Shown one piece after another: positions 16,709-25,158 of a stretch of 64,000 nt of DNA; positions within the stretch are counted from its first letter, which is position 1, and each line of letters begins with the position of its first letter. Position numbers and translations under genes: made by a program. The notes under the pieces are model-generated. The model was not told where the DNA came from, did not search any database, and was given only the letters and a program-made list of their open reading frames with translations. Source of the DNA: Catenovulum agarivorans YM01 (lineage in GTDB: Bacteria > Pseudomonadota > Gammaproteobacteria > Enterobacterales > Alteromonadaceae); contig NZ_JH767527.1 of the NCBI RefSeq assembly GCF_000281085.1, positions 100,378 to 164,377 of the forward strand, in the 5' to 3' direction.

Positions 16709-17719
16709 ATGGAATCAGAATTAAGAATCGTACTGATAGTTTTAGGTATTTTGGCTATTGTTGCTTTAATTGTGCATGGCTTATATACAACTAGAAAAAA
16801 CAAACAAATCCGCAGTGAACAATATGCGCCTCACAAACATGGCTCAAACAGCGATACTAGTGAGCTAGAGCAGCAAACGGATGATGCATTTGATGACGGT
16901 ATAGTATCACCGGCACGTGTCGTTTCATCACCTAAACCACAGCAAGATATTGAAGCTAATTTTCAGCCAGAGCCTGTACAAACAAAAGTAAAGCCTGCCC
17001 AAGAAAAGGTAGCAGAAAAACCAGCACCTAAATCTTTTAGTGAAAAGTTACAAAGCATTCGTACGGTTGAAAAGCCAAAAGCCAGACCAGAGCGCATTGA
17101 GCCTGATTTGTCAGGTGAGCAATTGCAGATGTCTTTACCTGAAACTGAAGATGATCACCATGACTTTGGTGACGATTTGTTTGATCAAATAAGTGCGCGC
17201 GAAACTGCAGAGTCGGGTGAACAAGTTCAAACCCAAGCAACTACAACTGCAAAAACTGCTGCTGAAGACCAACCAACCAAAGAAGCACAACCGGAAGAAG
17301 TTTTAATATTAAACGTAGTTGCACCAGAAGGCCAAAGCATGTCTGGCGCTGTGTTATTACCAAGTTTGTTAACGCTAGGATTTAAATTTGGCGAATTTAA
17401 TATCTTCCATCGCCATGAAGAAGCGTCAGGTACAGGTGAGGTGTTATTCAGCCTTGCCAATATGTTTAACCCTGGCACTTTTGATATTGACAATATCGAA
17501 CAATTCACCACCCAAGGTGTTAGTTTATTTTTAAGCTTGCCGGTAAAAGGCGATGCACAACAAGCCTTTAATATGATGCACAACGCCGCGAAAAAAATTG
17601 CCGCTGAGTTTTCAGGCCAAGTATTAGATGGACAACGCAGCGTGTTAACTCGCCAAACAGTGCAACATTATGTCGAACGTATTCGTGAGTTTGAAAGAAG
17701 GCAATTATTGAAGTCTTAA
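16709..17719 (+). CDS. zipA: Cell division protein ZipA
   Basis: 336 residues with the expected layout: one N-terminal membrane helix (residues 5-27, LRIVLIVLGILAIVALIVHG), a charged and Pro/Gln-rich linker (about 30-195), and a C-terminal FtsZ-binding domain starting EVLILNVVAPEGQSMSG and containing FNIFHRHEE and SLANMFNPGTFD. ZipA anchors the Z-ring to the inner membrane. It follows smc by 15 bases. ligA, which often comes next in this order, is not downstream. Confidence 0.95.
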   Translation: MESELRIVLIVLGILAIVALIVHGLYTTRKNKQIRSEQYAPHKHGSNSDTSELEQQTDDAFDDGIVSPARVVSSPKPQQDIEANFQPEPVQTKVKPAQEKVAEKPAPKSFSEKLQSIRTVEKPKARPERIEPDLSGEQLQMSLPETEDDHHDFGDDLFDQISARETAESGEQVQTQATTTAKTAAEDQPTKEAQPEEVLILNVVAPEGQSMSGAVLLPSLLTLGFKFGEFNIFHRHEEASGTGEVLFSLANMFNPGTFDIDNIEQFTTQGVSLFLSLPVKGDAQQAFNMMHNAAKKIAAEFSGQVLDGQRSVLTRQTVQHYVERIREFERRQLLKS

Positions 17720-17802
17720 AATTTCCCTAAGGGTATTGTAATTCGTTTGGCTGATTGATCATGTTACACTCAGTACAAGTACCAAGTAGGGTGAGGTTAT
17801 AA

Positions 17803-18402
17803 ATGTCACTAGCAAAAAATGTTGATTTGTTAACTGTAGCTGAATACCTTGAAGGAGAATCAGCTGCGGACGTAAAACATGAGCTGATTGAAGGGCATGT
17901 TTATGCAATGGCTGGAGCTAGTGTCAGTCATGAGCGTATTTGTCAGAACATCGCAAGAAAATTGGGCAATCATTTAGATGGCTCTCCTTGTGAGCCTTTT
18001 GGCTCTGATATGAAAGTGCGCGTTCGAGATAATTTTTATTACCCTGACGTAATGGTTGATTGCAATTTTGATGAGTCACAACCTTATTTTACACAAACAC
18101 CAGTTATTATCGTCGAGGTGATTTCACGTTCGACGCGTAAAATGGATGAAAAAATAAAACTGGTAGATTATTTGAATATAGACACTTTGCAAGAATATGT
18201 TGTAGTTGAGCAAGATGTCGCGGATGTGTGTGTATATCGTAAAAGTGATGATTGGCGTTCAACCCATTACTTTTTAGGTGAAAGCATTTATTTTGAATCT
18301 ATTGACTTTACCATTGAAGTTGCTGAGATTTATCGTCGCGTGCAAAACGAAGATGTAACAGCTTATCTGGAATCTTTAGCAGATAACGCTAACGAGCAAT
18401 AA
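17803..18402 (+). CDS. Uma2 family (DUF820) PD-(D/E)XK nuclease-like protein
   Basis: 199 residues. The nuclease-like core is visible as YYPDVMVDC (Asp of the PD motif, residue about 83) and IIVEVISRSTRKMDEKIKLVDYL (E-x-S with downstream Lys), the pattern of the Uma2/DUF820 family. These proteins abound in cyanobacteria and are scattered elsewhere; activity is predicted rather than established for most. It sits where ligA is often found, and has its own ribosome binding site (GTGAGGTT), suggesting insertion after zipA. Confidence 0.85.
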   Translation: MSLAKNVDLLTVAEYLEGESAADVKHELIEGHVYAMAGASVSHERICQNIARKLGNHLDGSPCEPFGSDMKVRVRDNFYYPDVMVDCNFDESQPYFTQTPVIIVEVISRSTRKMDEKIKLVDYLNIDTLQEYVVVEQDVADVCVYRKSDDWRSTHYFLGESIYFESIDFTIEVAEIYRRVQNEDVTAYLESLADNANEQ

Positions 18403-18415
18403 TTGTATTTAAAAC

Positions 18416-18440
18416 TAACGCAGCTTCTAAAGCTGCGTTA
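18416..18440. terminator. Hairpin shared by convergent Uma2-like and yfcL genes
   Basis: TAACGCAGCT (18416-18425) pairs with AGCTGCGTTA (18431-18440) across a five-base loop that contains the yfcL stop codon. On the minus strand it is followed by GTTTTAAAT, a weak T-rich tail. Confidence 0.6.
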
Positions 18441-18699
18441 ATTCTGCCCATAAATCCCATACGTATTTCTGGTCTTGTTCTTCTAGTTCACCCGCTTCAA
18501 TTGCTTTGTTGAGTGATGCTTCAGTTGCTTGGTTAATTTGATCAATTTCAAATTTGCCGTCCATTTCTAAATAACCAGCAGAGAGCATAATGTGGCCGCG
18601 CAAATAACCAATTACGAATAACATGTCATCGCTACACGTTTCGTTAAGTTGGTCTAATTTGCTTTCAATTTTGTCTAAATAAGCTTGAGCGTCAGCCAT
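18427..18699 (-). CDS. yfcL: YfcL family protein
   Basis: 90 acidic residues, entirely helical in appearance, with the family motifs DDMLFVIGYLRGHIMLSAGYLE and WDLWAELTQL at the C-end. A cytosolic protein of unknown role. It ends 2 bases after the adjacent ATP-NAD kinase family gene (same strand), and epmC (yfcM) lies just upstream, so yfcL, this kinase and epmC form an operon. Its stop lies in a hairpin loop. Confidence 0.85.
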   Translation of the reverse strand: MADAQAYLDKIESKLDQLNETCSDDMLFVIGYLRGHIMLSAGYLEMDGKFEIDQINQATEASLNKAIEAGELEEQDQKYVWDLWAELTQL

Positions 18700-18701
18700 A
18701 G

Positions 18702-19868
18702 TTATTCCATAAAGTTAGTTATTGGATACAAGACAGTGTCTTTGTAACCTGTGGTAATTTTTATTAAACCAGACAGCTGTTTGCCAAGTTCAATAGATAA
18801 ATTGTCGATAATCAGTGGACGGTGGTTAAGTGTATTGATCTTATTTTTAGTCGCAACCACTAAAATATTGTTTTTGCCTATCTTAGTTATAACTTCTGTG
18901 GTTAGTTGTTGGTTGCCACGGCCAAATAAATGCCCTTGACCACCAATGGGTGTGATAACCAATTTGCACTCTTTGTATTCTTGTAACAGCTCTAGTATTT
19001 GTTTGGCGTTTAAATCAGCTTGTATTAGTTCATGGTTTACCACAGCATCAACACCAAGTAATGTACCCTCTATACCGAGTTCAGCTAATATACCTTGTGT
19101 GGTGCTGCCTGAACCAAATAAATACAGCACGTCATCTTCCATATTGGCTTCTATATCAGCGGCTATGTCGGCTATCACCAATTCATCAACTTCTTTACCA
19201 CCTTGTTTAACCGCTTGAATGTAACGCAAGTCGTGAGGAATTCTAAGTTCACCATAACGTTTAGCTTTAACTTGTCCTTGCCTAAATAAACTTTCGTCAA
19301 TGTCCATTACATCAGCTTCAACAAAGGTCATCATATTGCCGTTTACTAGGTCAGCAACCAATTTTCCTGCGGCACTAGGCGTGACAGAATAAACACCTGA
19401 ATGAATTTTGCAGCCTGCAGGTATTCCTATTACAGGAACGCGGTTTTCATCTTCACCTACATTATCTATAAGTGCTTGACAGATATTGCGAGCAGTTCCG
19501 TCTCCCCCTGCAAATAAGATGAGATCAACACCGACTTGAGCTATTTTTATTGCAGCGTTAATTGTATCGTCAGCAGTGGATTGGACATGGTAGTTATAGT
19601 CAACTCTATAGTTGAAGCCTAGCTGTTTACACACGTCTTCGCCCATTAAACCGTTACAGGTAACGAATTTAAGCTGATTTTTAAACGGGATTAACGCTTC
19701 TAACGCTTGTTTGGTTTTGTCTTGTGCGAACGACTGAAAACCCATAGATTCTGCTTGTTTCTGTATTTCTATACCATCGCTGCCTTTAAATCCTGCTGCA
19801 CCGCCTATCCCTGCAACAGGGTTAATAATTAAGCCTATTGTTAATTGATTGAGTGTAAGCTTAGTCAT
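18702..19868 (-). CDS. ATP-NAD kinase family protein
   Basis: 388 residues from the ATG at 19868, which overlaps the end of epmC by 8 bases; an upstream start at 19877 adds three residues. The N-end LTIGLIINPVAGIGGAAGFKGSDG and the catalytic GGDGTARNI are those of the ATP-NAD kinase-like (diacylglycerol/NAD kinase fold) family. It is longer than NadK and also has GSGSTTQGIL, GIEGTLLGVDAV and GQGHLFGRGNQQL, typical of the larger AcoX-like branch. The true substrate is uncertain. Confidence 0.82.
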   Translation of the reverse strand: MTKLTLNQLTIGLIINPVAGIGGAAGFKGSDGIEIQKQAESMGFQSFAQDKTKQALEALIPFKNQLKFVTCNGLMGEDVCKQLGFNYRVDYNYHVQSTADDTINAAIKIAQVGVDLILFAGGDGTARNICQALIDNVGEDENRVPVIGIPAGCKIHSGVYSVTPSAAGKLVADLVNGNMMTFVEADVMDIDESLFRQGQVKAKRYGELRIPHDLRYIQAVKQGGKEVDELVIADIAADIEANMEDDVLYLFGSGSTTQGILAELGIEGTLLGVDAVVNHELIQADLNAKQILELLQEYKECKLVITPIGGQGHLFGRGNQQLTTEVITKIGKNNILVVATKNKINTLNHRPLIIDNLSIELGKQLSGLIKITTGYKDTVLYPITNFME

Positions 19869-20391
19869 GCGCAACAAATTTCTCCAAACAAAAAGGATTG
19901 TGAATTTGGTAGAACTGGCTGAGGGATAGGGCGAAAGTATTAAGTCGCTCTGGCATACCTTGAGTTAAGTAGCTTTCTACTTGTTGTCGAATTTTGCTTC
20001 TAAACTCATGTCGGTCTGGTTGATAACTGCCGTTTAAATTGTCGCAGCTTACTTTAAAGTTAAAACCAGCGGCAACCGATAAAATCCATTCTATTGCTTG
20101 AGGTTTAATCTCAACTTGTTCAAATGCTTTTTGTTGCTGCTCGTTACGGCCATCTGGATTATACCAATAACCATAATCAACTTGTTTTCGACGTTCGCTG
20201 CCTGCCAAGCACCAATGTGCGATTTCGTGTAATGCACTGGCGTAATAGCCATGGGCAAAAACGACTTGCGCTGGGGTGTTAGCTGTAGCTGGGTAATAAA
20301 TGGGTTCGTCGTCACCTTTTACCAGTTCAGTGTTGTAGCTTGGTAAAAAGGTTTGATTAAATAATTGAATAATGTCTTGAATGTCGTGCAT
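19861..20391 (-). CDS. epmC: Elongation factor P hydroxylase EpmC
   Basis: 176 residues from ATG 20391 (MHDIQDII), which matches the usual start better than the upstream ATG at 20421. Key stretches are KGDDEPIYYPA, VFAHGYYASALHEIAHWCLAG with metal-binding HEIAH, VDYGYWYNPDGR and VKPQAIEWILSVAAGFNF. EpmC hydroxylates the modified lysine of EF-P after EpmA/EpmB; epmA and epmB are not in the window. Divergent from trhO across about 200 bases. Confidence 0.92.
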   Translation of the reverse strand: MHDIQDIIQLFNQTFLPSYNTELVKGDDEPIYYPATANTPAQVVFAHGYYASALHEIAHWCLAGSERRKQVDYGYWYNPDGRNEQQQKAFEQVEIKPQAIEWILSVAAGFNFKVSCDNLNGSYQPDRHEFRSKIRQQVESYLTQGMPERLNTFALSLSQFYQIHNPFCLEKFVAHD

Positions 20392-20591
20392 CAAAAATAA
20401 GCAAATTTGGCATTTTGTCAAAGGGCGAATTTTATCAGTTTAAACCTTACTTGTCTTGAGTCGATAAATAGCTAAAGCGCTTTAAATTTGGATCTTGTTA
20501 TTGCTTGGGTATATAATTCGCGACCTCTATTTTTGAGCTCATTTTATTTTTGTACTCAATTTACGTTTGAGACCAAACAAAAGGTAATAAT

Positions 20592-21515
20592 ATGCAATAC
20601 GTAGTAGCCGCTTTATATAAATTTGTTCGTTTAGAAAACTTTGAAGAATTACGAGAGCCATTACATAACGTGATGGTAGATAACAAAGTTAAAGGAACCT
20701 TGTTATTAGCTAACGAAGGCATTAATGGTACTGTTAGTGGTCCACGCGAAGGGATAGATGCTGTATTAGCTTGGTTAAAATCAGATCCTCGTTTAACAGA
20801 TATCGAACACAAAGAATCTCTAGCTGACGAACAAGCTTTTTACCGCACCAAAGTTAAATTAAAAAAAGAAATTGTAACTATGGGTGTTGAAGGGATAGAT
20901 CCAAATAAAGTGGTTGGCACCTACGTTGAGCCTAAAGATTGGAACGATTTAATTTCTGATCCTGAAGTTGTATTAGTAGATACACGTAATGATTACGAAG
21001 TCGCTATTGGTACGTTTGAAAATGCGCTTGACCCAAATACTAAAACTTTCCGTGAATTTCCAGAGTATGTTGCTAAGAACCTTGACAAATCTAAGCATAA
21101 AAAAGTCGCCATGTTCTGTACTGGTGGTATTCGCTGTGAAAAATCTACCGCGTATTTAAAAGAGCAGGGTTTTGAAGAGGTTTACCACCTTAAAGGCGGT
21201 ATTCTTAAATACTTAGAAGAAGTGCCAAAAGAACAAACTAAATGGAAAGGTGATTGCTTCGTCTTTGACCAACGTGTAACGGTTAACCACGATTTAGAGC
21301 AAGGTGAATACGACCAATGTTACGCTTGCCGTATGCCAATTACCGAAGAAGAAAAACAATCGGAGCATTATCAAAAAGGCGTAAGCTGCCCACATTGTTT
21401 TGACAAAACTTCAGAAGAAGACAAAGCAAGATTTGCCGAGCGTGAAAAACAATTACAGTTAGCTGAACAACGCGGCAAAGCGCATATTGGTGATAAAGAG
21501 ACTGTGGGTTTATAA
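20592..21515 (+). CDS. trhO: tRNA uridine(34) hydroxylase TrhO (YceA)
   Basis: 307 residues. N-terminal ferredoxin-like domain ([14 protein letters not shown]) followed by a rhodanese domain with active-site loop [14 protein letters not shown], then a Cys-rich tail ([17 protein letters not shown]) that resembles a zinc ribbon. TrhO makes 5-hydroxyuridine at the wobble position. AAAGGTAATAAT precedes the ATG. Monocistronic. Confidence 0.95.
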   Translation: MQYVVAALYKFVRLENFEELREPLHNVMVDNKVKGTLLLANEGINGTVSGPREGIDAVLAWLKSDPRLTDIEHKESLADEQAFYRTKVKLKKEIVTMGVEGIDPNKVVGTYVEPKDWNDLISDPEVVLVDTRNDYEVAIGTFENALDPNTKTFREFPEYVAKNLDKSKHKKVAMFCTGGIRCEKSTAYLKEQGFEEVYHLKGGILKYLEEVPKEQTKWKGDCFVFDQRVTVNHDLEQGEYDQCYACRMPITEEEKQSEHYQKGVSCPHCFDKTSEEDKARFAEREKQLQLAEQRGKAHIGDKETVGL

Positions 21516-21542
21516 AGCACCAAGTTCTTTTTAGGTAAATCT

Positions 21543-21565
21543 GGCGTCCGCTCCTATAGGACGCC
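21543..21565. terminator. Possible trhO terminator hairpin
   Basis: GGCGTCC (21543-21549) pairs with GGACGCC (21559-21565) over a nine-base loop, 28 bases after the trhO stop. The stem is GC-rich for this genome, but no T-run follows. The rest of the 21516-21810 spacer shows no clear gene. Confidence 0.45.
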
Positions 21566-21810
21566 GTATATCTCAACTTCTGTTACCTACCTTATAGCTA
21601 AATTGGCGAATAAATGCTCGCGATTATATTTTTTCGCGATATACTCAAATACGCAGACTTTTCATGCCTTTTATTATGGCAAACTATAGATCGGATAAAA
21701 AATGTCCAGTTGGCTGATTTTGTTGTGAATTTGCCTTGCCAAATCTTGAGAGCAGACTAAATTTGATAGTAGATAGCCACCAGAAACTTGATACGGATGT
21801 AAGGAATATT

Positions 21811-22656
21811 ATGTCTACAGAAAATGCATTACTCACTATACTCGCCGAAAAAATTAAAAATGATTCACTGGTATTGCCGACTTTACCAGAAATAGCGATT
21901 AAAGTGCGCGAAGCCGCAGATGATCAAGATGTGAATTTGCATCAGATGGCTGATGTTATTTCACACGATCCTGCATTATCAGCTCGTATGCTTAAAATTG
22001 CTAACAGTGCATATATGGGACGTTCTGTTAAAGTAACGACCATTAACCAAGCGGTTACTCGAATTGGTTTACGTCAGATTAAAAACATCGCTACTGCACT
22101 TGCTATGGAACAATTATTTGTTTCCAAAAATGACGTAGTTAAAGCCGCATTAGACAAAGTTTGGTCGCTAACTGTTTCTGTGTCAGCTGTTGCTATGGCT
22201 TTGTTGAAGCATTACATTAGCCGTAATAAACATACATCACTCAATCTAGACACAATTACATTAGCTGCTATGGTACATAACATAGGTGTGCTGCCAATTT
22301 TAACTGAAGCGGAGCGCCATCCTGATGTATTTGCGAATCCTGAATTTATTGAAGGTGCGATTGCACGTTTAGCTGGTCGAGTAGGTGGTTCGATTATGCG
22401 TGCTTGGGAGTTCGGCCCTGAGTTTGTCAATGTTGCAGAGCGTTGGAACGATAAACGTTATGAGCCAGAAGATATAAGTTATATAGACTTTGTCCGTGTA
22501 GCGGCAATATATTCAGATGTTTTGCCTGTCGATGGCGATAAAGCTCTAGCATATGCTCAATATATTGATAAAGGCGTTCTGACAGATTTAGCTTACATTG
22601 AGTCTGACGAATTCAAAGAGCAAGTTGCAATTGCCAAAGCTATTTTTGCTGATTAA
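21811..22656 (+). CDS. HDOD domain protein
   Basis: 281 residues from the ATG at 21811, chosen because AAGGA lies 7 bases upstream; a TTG at 21736 would add 25 residues. The HDOD fold is shown by LPTLPEIAIKVREAADD, ISHDPALSARMLKIANSAYMG and TTINQAVTRIGLRQIKNIATALAME. The metal-binding HD pair is not intact, as usual for HDOD proteins, which act as scaffolds in signalling (motility, competence, c-di-GMP circuits). No partner gene adjacent. A strong terminator follows at 22682. Confidence 0.88.
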   Translation: MSTENALLTILAEKIKNDSLVLPTLPEIAIKVREAADDQDVNLHQMADVISHDPALSARMLKIANSAYMGRSVKVTTINQAVTRIGLRQIKNIATALAMEQLFVSKNDVVKAALDKVWSLTVSVSAVAMALLKHYISRNKHTSLNLDTITLAAMVHNIGVLPILTEAERHPDVFANPEFIEGAIARLAGRVGGSIMRAWEFGPEFVNVAERWNDKRYEPEDISYIDFVRVAAIYSDVLPVDGDKALAYAQYIDKGVLTDLAYIESDEFKEQVAIAKAIFAD

Positions 22657-22681
22657 TTTGTAGTGCTGTTAAATGAAAAAC

Positions 22682-22716
22682 GCGATGTATTGATATATTG
22701 ATACATCGCATTTTTT
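22682..22716 (+). terminator. Rho-independent terminator
   Basis: GCGATGTAT (22682-22690) pairs with ATACATCGC (22701-22709), followed by A and six T residues at 22711-22716. It ends the HDOD gene; read from the other side, an A-run gives T residues for rdgC too. Confidence 0.8.
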
Positions 22717-22751
22717 ATATTTGAGTGAGTAAATATGGTTTAAACCACAGT

Positions 22752-23657
22752 TTATTCAACCTCAGTAAACTCCAAAACTTCGGCTAAACGCGCTATGAAC
22801 TTATCTAACTCTCCACACATTAATGCAAAGTCAGCATCTAAACGGGCAAACTTATCTTCGTCAGTCACATCTTCGTTTTGTTCTTTAACTACATCACTAA
22901 ACTTGATACGTTTTATAGCCATGTCATCACATAAAATACATGAAAGAGTTTCTTGCCAGTCCACAGCAATTTTAGTGACGTGTTTGCCATTGTTTAAATG
23001 GTTTAATAAATCTTCTGAATCTAGTGATAAGTTTTTACAGCGTAATACACCTTCATCTTCAGCAAAGTCTTTTAATTCAACTTCAGTTCCTAAAGTGAAG
23101 TCACTTGGGTGATTGCCTTTCATCCACTCATCAAAGGTTAGCATAGTTGCGCCGTCTGTTTCCGGTGGCACAACTGGTAAAGTACCTAAACATTTACGTA
23201 GGTAAGCTAACATTTCTTCAGCTTTACCTGGGCTGCCAGCTTCAACTAAAATCCAGCCTGATTCAGCGAATATCGCAGCGCGAGTGAAAGTCGATTTAGA
23301 AAAAGCTTGTGGCAATAATGTATGAATTAATTCTTCTTTTAGGTTTTGTTTTTCTTTGCCTTTAACTTTGCGGCCTTCCGCTTGTTCTATCTCTTCAAGT
23401 TTTTCTTCAAGTAATTCTTTTACAACAGAAGCGGGTAATACTTTTTCTTGTTTTTTAAGTGACACCAAATGAAACTGGCCAACACTATGCACCAAAGTAT
23501 GTGCTTTGGGGTGAAGTGCTTTTGTCCAACCAATTGAGCTCATTTCGCTTTTTAAGCAAGGGGTAAATTTAAATTCTTGTAGTTTATCTTCTAGTTGTTC
23601 TGCGGAAAATTCAAACGGAGAGGTAAAGCGATATAGTAGGGCGTTTTTAAACCACAT
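22752..23657 (-). CDS. rdgC: Recombination-associated protein RdgC
   Basis: 301 residues, the usual length. The start MWFKNALLYRFTSPFEFSAEQLE and the motif FTPCLKSEMSSIGWTKAL, plus the C-terminal half ending FIARLAEVLEF, are typical of RdgC. It forms a ring-shaped dimer that binds DNA and restrains RecA. It lies 12 bases after yfaE on the same strand, so it may be read from the nrd promoter as well. Confidence 0.95.
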   Translation of the reverse strand: MWFKNALLYRFTSPFEFSAEQLEDKLQEFKFTPCLKSEMSSIGWTKALHPKAHTLVHSVGQFHLVSLKKQEKVLPASVVKELLEEKLEEIEQAEGRKVKGKEKQNLKEELIHTLLPQAFSKSTFTRAAIFAESGWILVEAGSPGKAEEMLAYLRKCLGTLPVVPPETDGATMLTFDEWMKGNHPSDFTLGTEVELKDFAEDEGVLRCKNLSLDSEDLLNHLNNGKHVTKIAVDWQETLSCILCDDMAIKRIKFSDVVKEQNEDVTDEDKFARLDADFALMCGELDKFIARLAEVLEFTEVE

Positions 23658-23669
23658 AATTTAATCCTG

Positions 23670-23933
23670 TTATAATTTTTCTGCTTCAATCAGCAGATCA
23701 GTTAACGGTTCACTACAGCAAGGTAAAAATTCACCACGGCGAACAAATGCCAATGGCTCTTTTGGGTAATTAACTTCGCCTTCAACTAAAACAGTTCGGC
23801 AAGCACCACAATAGCCATCACGACAATGGTAGTGAACTTCTAAATCTTGAGATTCGATATATTCAAGCAGGGATTGGCAGCCGGATGATTTGTAATTGCT
23901 GTAATCAACCCGGCATTGAATTTTTTCGGACAT
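23670..23933 (-). CDS. yfaE: Class I ribonucleotide reductase maintenance ferredoxin YfaE
   Basis: 87 residues, a plant-type 2Fe-2S ferredoxin. The cluster ligands are seen in CRDGYCGACRTVLVEG (Cys-x4-Cys-x2-Cys) with the fourth in FLPCCSEP. YfaE supplies electrons for re-forming the diferric-tyrosyl cofactor of NrdB, consistent with its place 15 bases downstream of nrdB. Third gene of the nrdA-nrdB-yfaE operon. Confidence 0.93.
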   Translation of the reverse strand: MSEKIQCRVDYSNYKSSGCQSLLEYIESQDLEVHYHCRDGYCGACRTVLVEGEVNYPKEPLAFVRRGEFLPCCSEPLTDLLIEAEKL

Positions 23934-23948
23934 AATGCGAACTGTTTA

Positions 23949-25079
23949 TTACAGTTCGAAATCCCCGAAGTCGTCAGTATTTAACTCGCTGTCAATTTGA
24001 CCTACTAAATATGAGCTAATTTCAGCTTCTTGTGGAGCAACTTGAACATTGTCACTGACCAACCAAGCATTAATCCAAGGGATTGGGTTTTGCGTTTGAC
24101 CAAATATCGCTGGCAAGCCGATTGCTGTCATACGGGTATTGGTAATGTATTCAACGTATTGGCATAAAATTTCTTTGTTTAAGCCGATCATTGAACCATC
24201 TTTAAATAAGTACTCAGCCCATTCTTTTTCTTGCTCAGCGGCAGCTCTAAAAATACCAATGACTTCTTCGCGGCATTCTAAAGCTATTTCTGCCATGTCG
24301 TTATCATCTTGGCCATCCGCCATAATGTTTAACATGTGCTGTGTACCAGTTAAGTGCAGAGCTTCATCACGTGCGATTAGCTTGATGATTTTAGCATTAC
24401 CTTCCATCAATTCACGTTCAGCAAAAGCAAAACTACAGGCAAAGCTAACATAAAAGCGAATGGCTTCTAATACGTTAACCGCAGCAATACATAAGTAAGT
24501 TAGTTTCTTCAGTTCACGTACTGACACGTTGATAATTTGGTCATCAACTTCATATTGGCCTTCACCACGTGTGTGATAAAGTTGGCAAGCGAGAATTAAT
24601 TGATCGTAATAAACTGAAATATCTTTAGCACGTTTTAAGATATGTTCGTTTACCACTATGTCATCAAACACTAATCCCGGCTCATTAACAATATTACGAA
24701 TAATATGTGTGTATGAGCGGCTATGAATAGTTTCACTGAAAGCCCAAGTTTCGATCCAAGTTTCCAATTCAGGTAACGACACTATTGGTAATAATGCGAC
24801 GTTAGGTGAGCGGCCTTGAATACTGTCTAATAAGGTTTGGTATTTTAGGTTACTTAAAAATACATGTCTTTCATGATCAGAAAGCTTTTGAAAATCTGAA
24901 CGGTCGCGGCTGACATCAACTTCTTCTGGTCGCCAGAAAAAGCTTAACTGCTTTTCAATTAGGCGCTCAAAAATAGGGTGCTTTTGTTTGTCGTAGCGTG
25001 CAACATTCACTAAATTACCAAAAAACATTGGCTCATTTAGATAATCTGTATTGTTTTTATTAAATGTTGTGTAACTCAT
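23949..25079 (-). CDS. nrdB: Ribonucleoside-diphosphate reductase class Ia, beta subunit
   Basis: 376 residues from ATG 25079, matching the usual MxYTTF start; an upstream in-frame start at 25130 would add 17 residues with no better signal. Diiron and radical site are intact in [12 protein letters not shown] (Glu, His and the radical Tyr) with later ligands near [10 protein letters not shown]. The extreme C-end DDFGDFEL is the docking tail for NrdA. It houses the tyrosyl radical for deoxynucleotide synthesis. Confidence 0.97.
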   Translation of the reverse strand: MSYTTFNKNNTDYLNEPMFFGNLVNVARYDKQKHPIFERLIEKQLSFFWRPEEVDVSRDRSDFQKLSDHERHVFLSNLKYQTLLDSIQGRSPNVALLPIVSLPELETWIETWAFSETIHSRSYTHIIRNIVNEPGLVFDDIVVNEHILKRAKDISVYYDQLILACQLYHTRGEGQYEVDDQIINVSVRELKKLTYLCIAAVNVLEAIRFYVSFACSFAFAERELMEGNAKIIKLIARDEALHLTGTQHMLNIMADGQDDNDMAEIALECREEVIGIFRAAAEQEKEWAEYLFKDGSMIGLNKEILCQYVEYITNTRMTAIGLPAIFGQTQNPIPWINAWLVSDNVQVAPQEAEISSYLVGQIDSELNTDDFGDFEL

Positions 25080-25158
25080 AGGCCGTACAAATTCTCTTTT
25101 AAAGACAAAAAAGCCGTGGGCAATACACACGGCCTTTATAATTAACTACAAAATTGTT

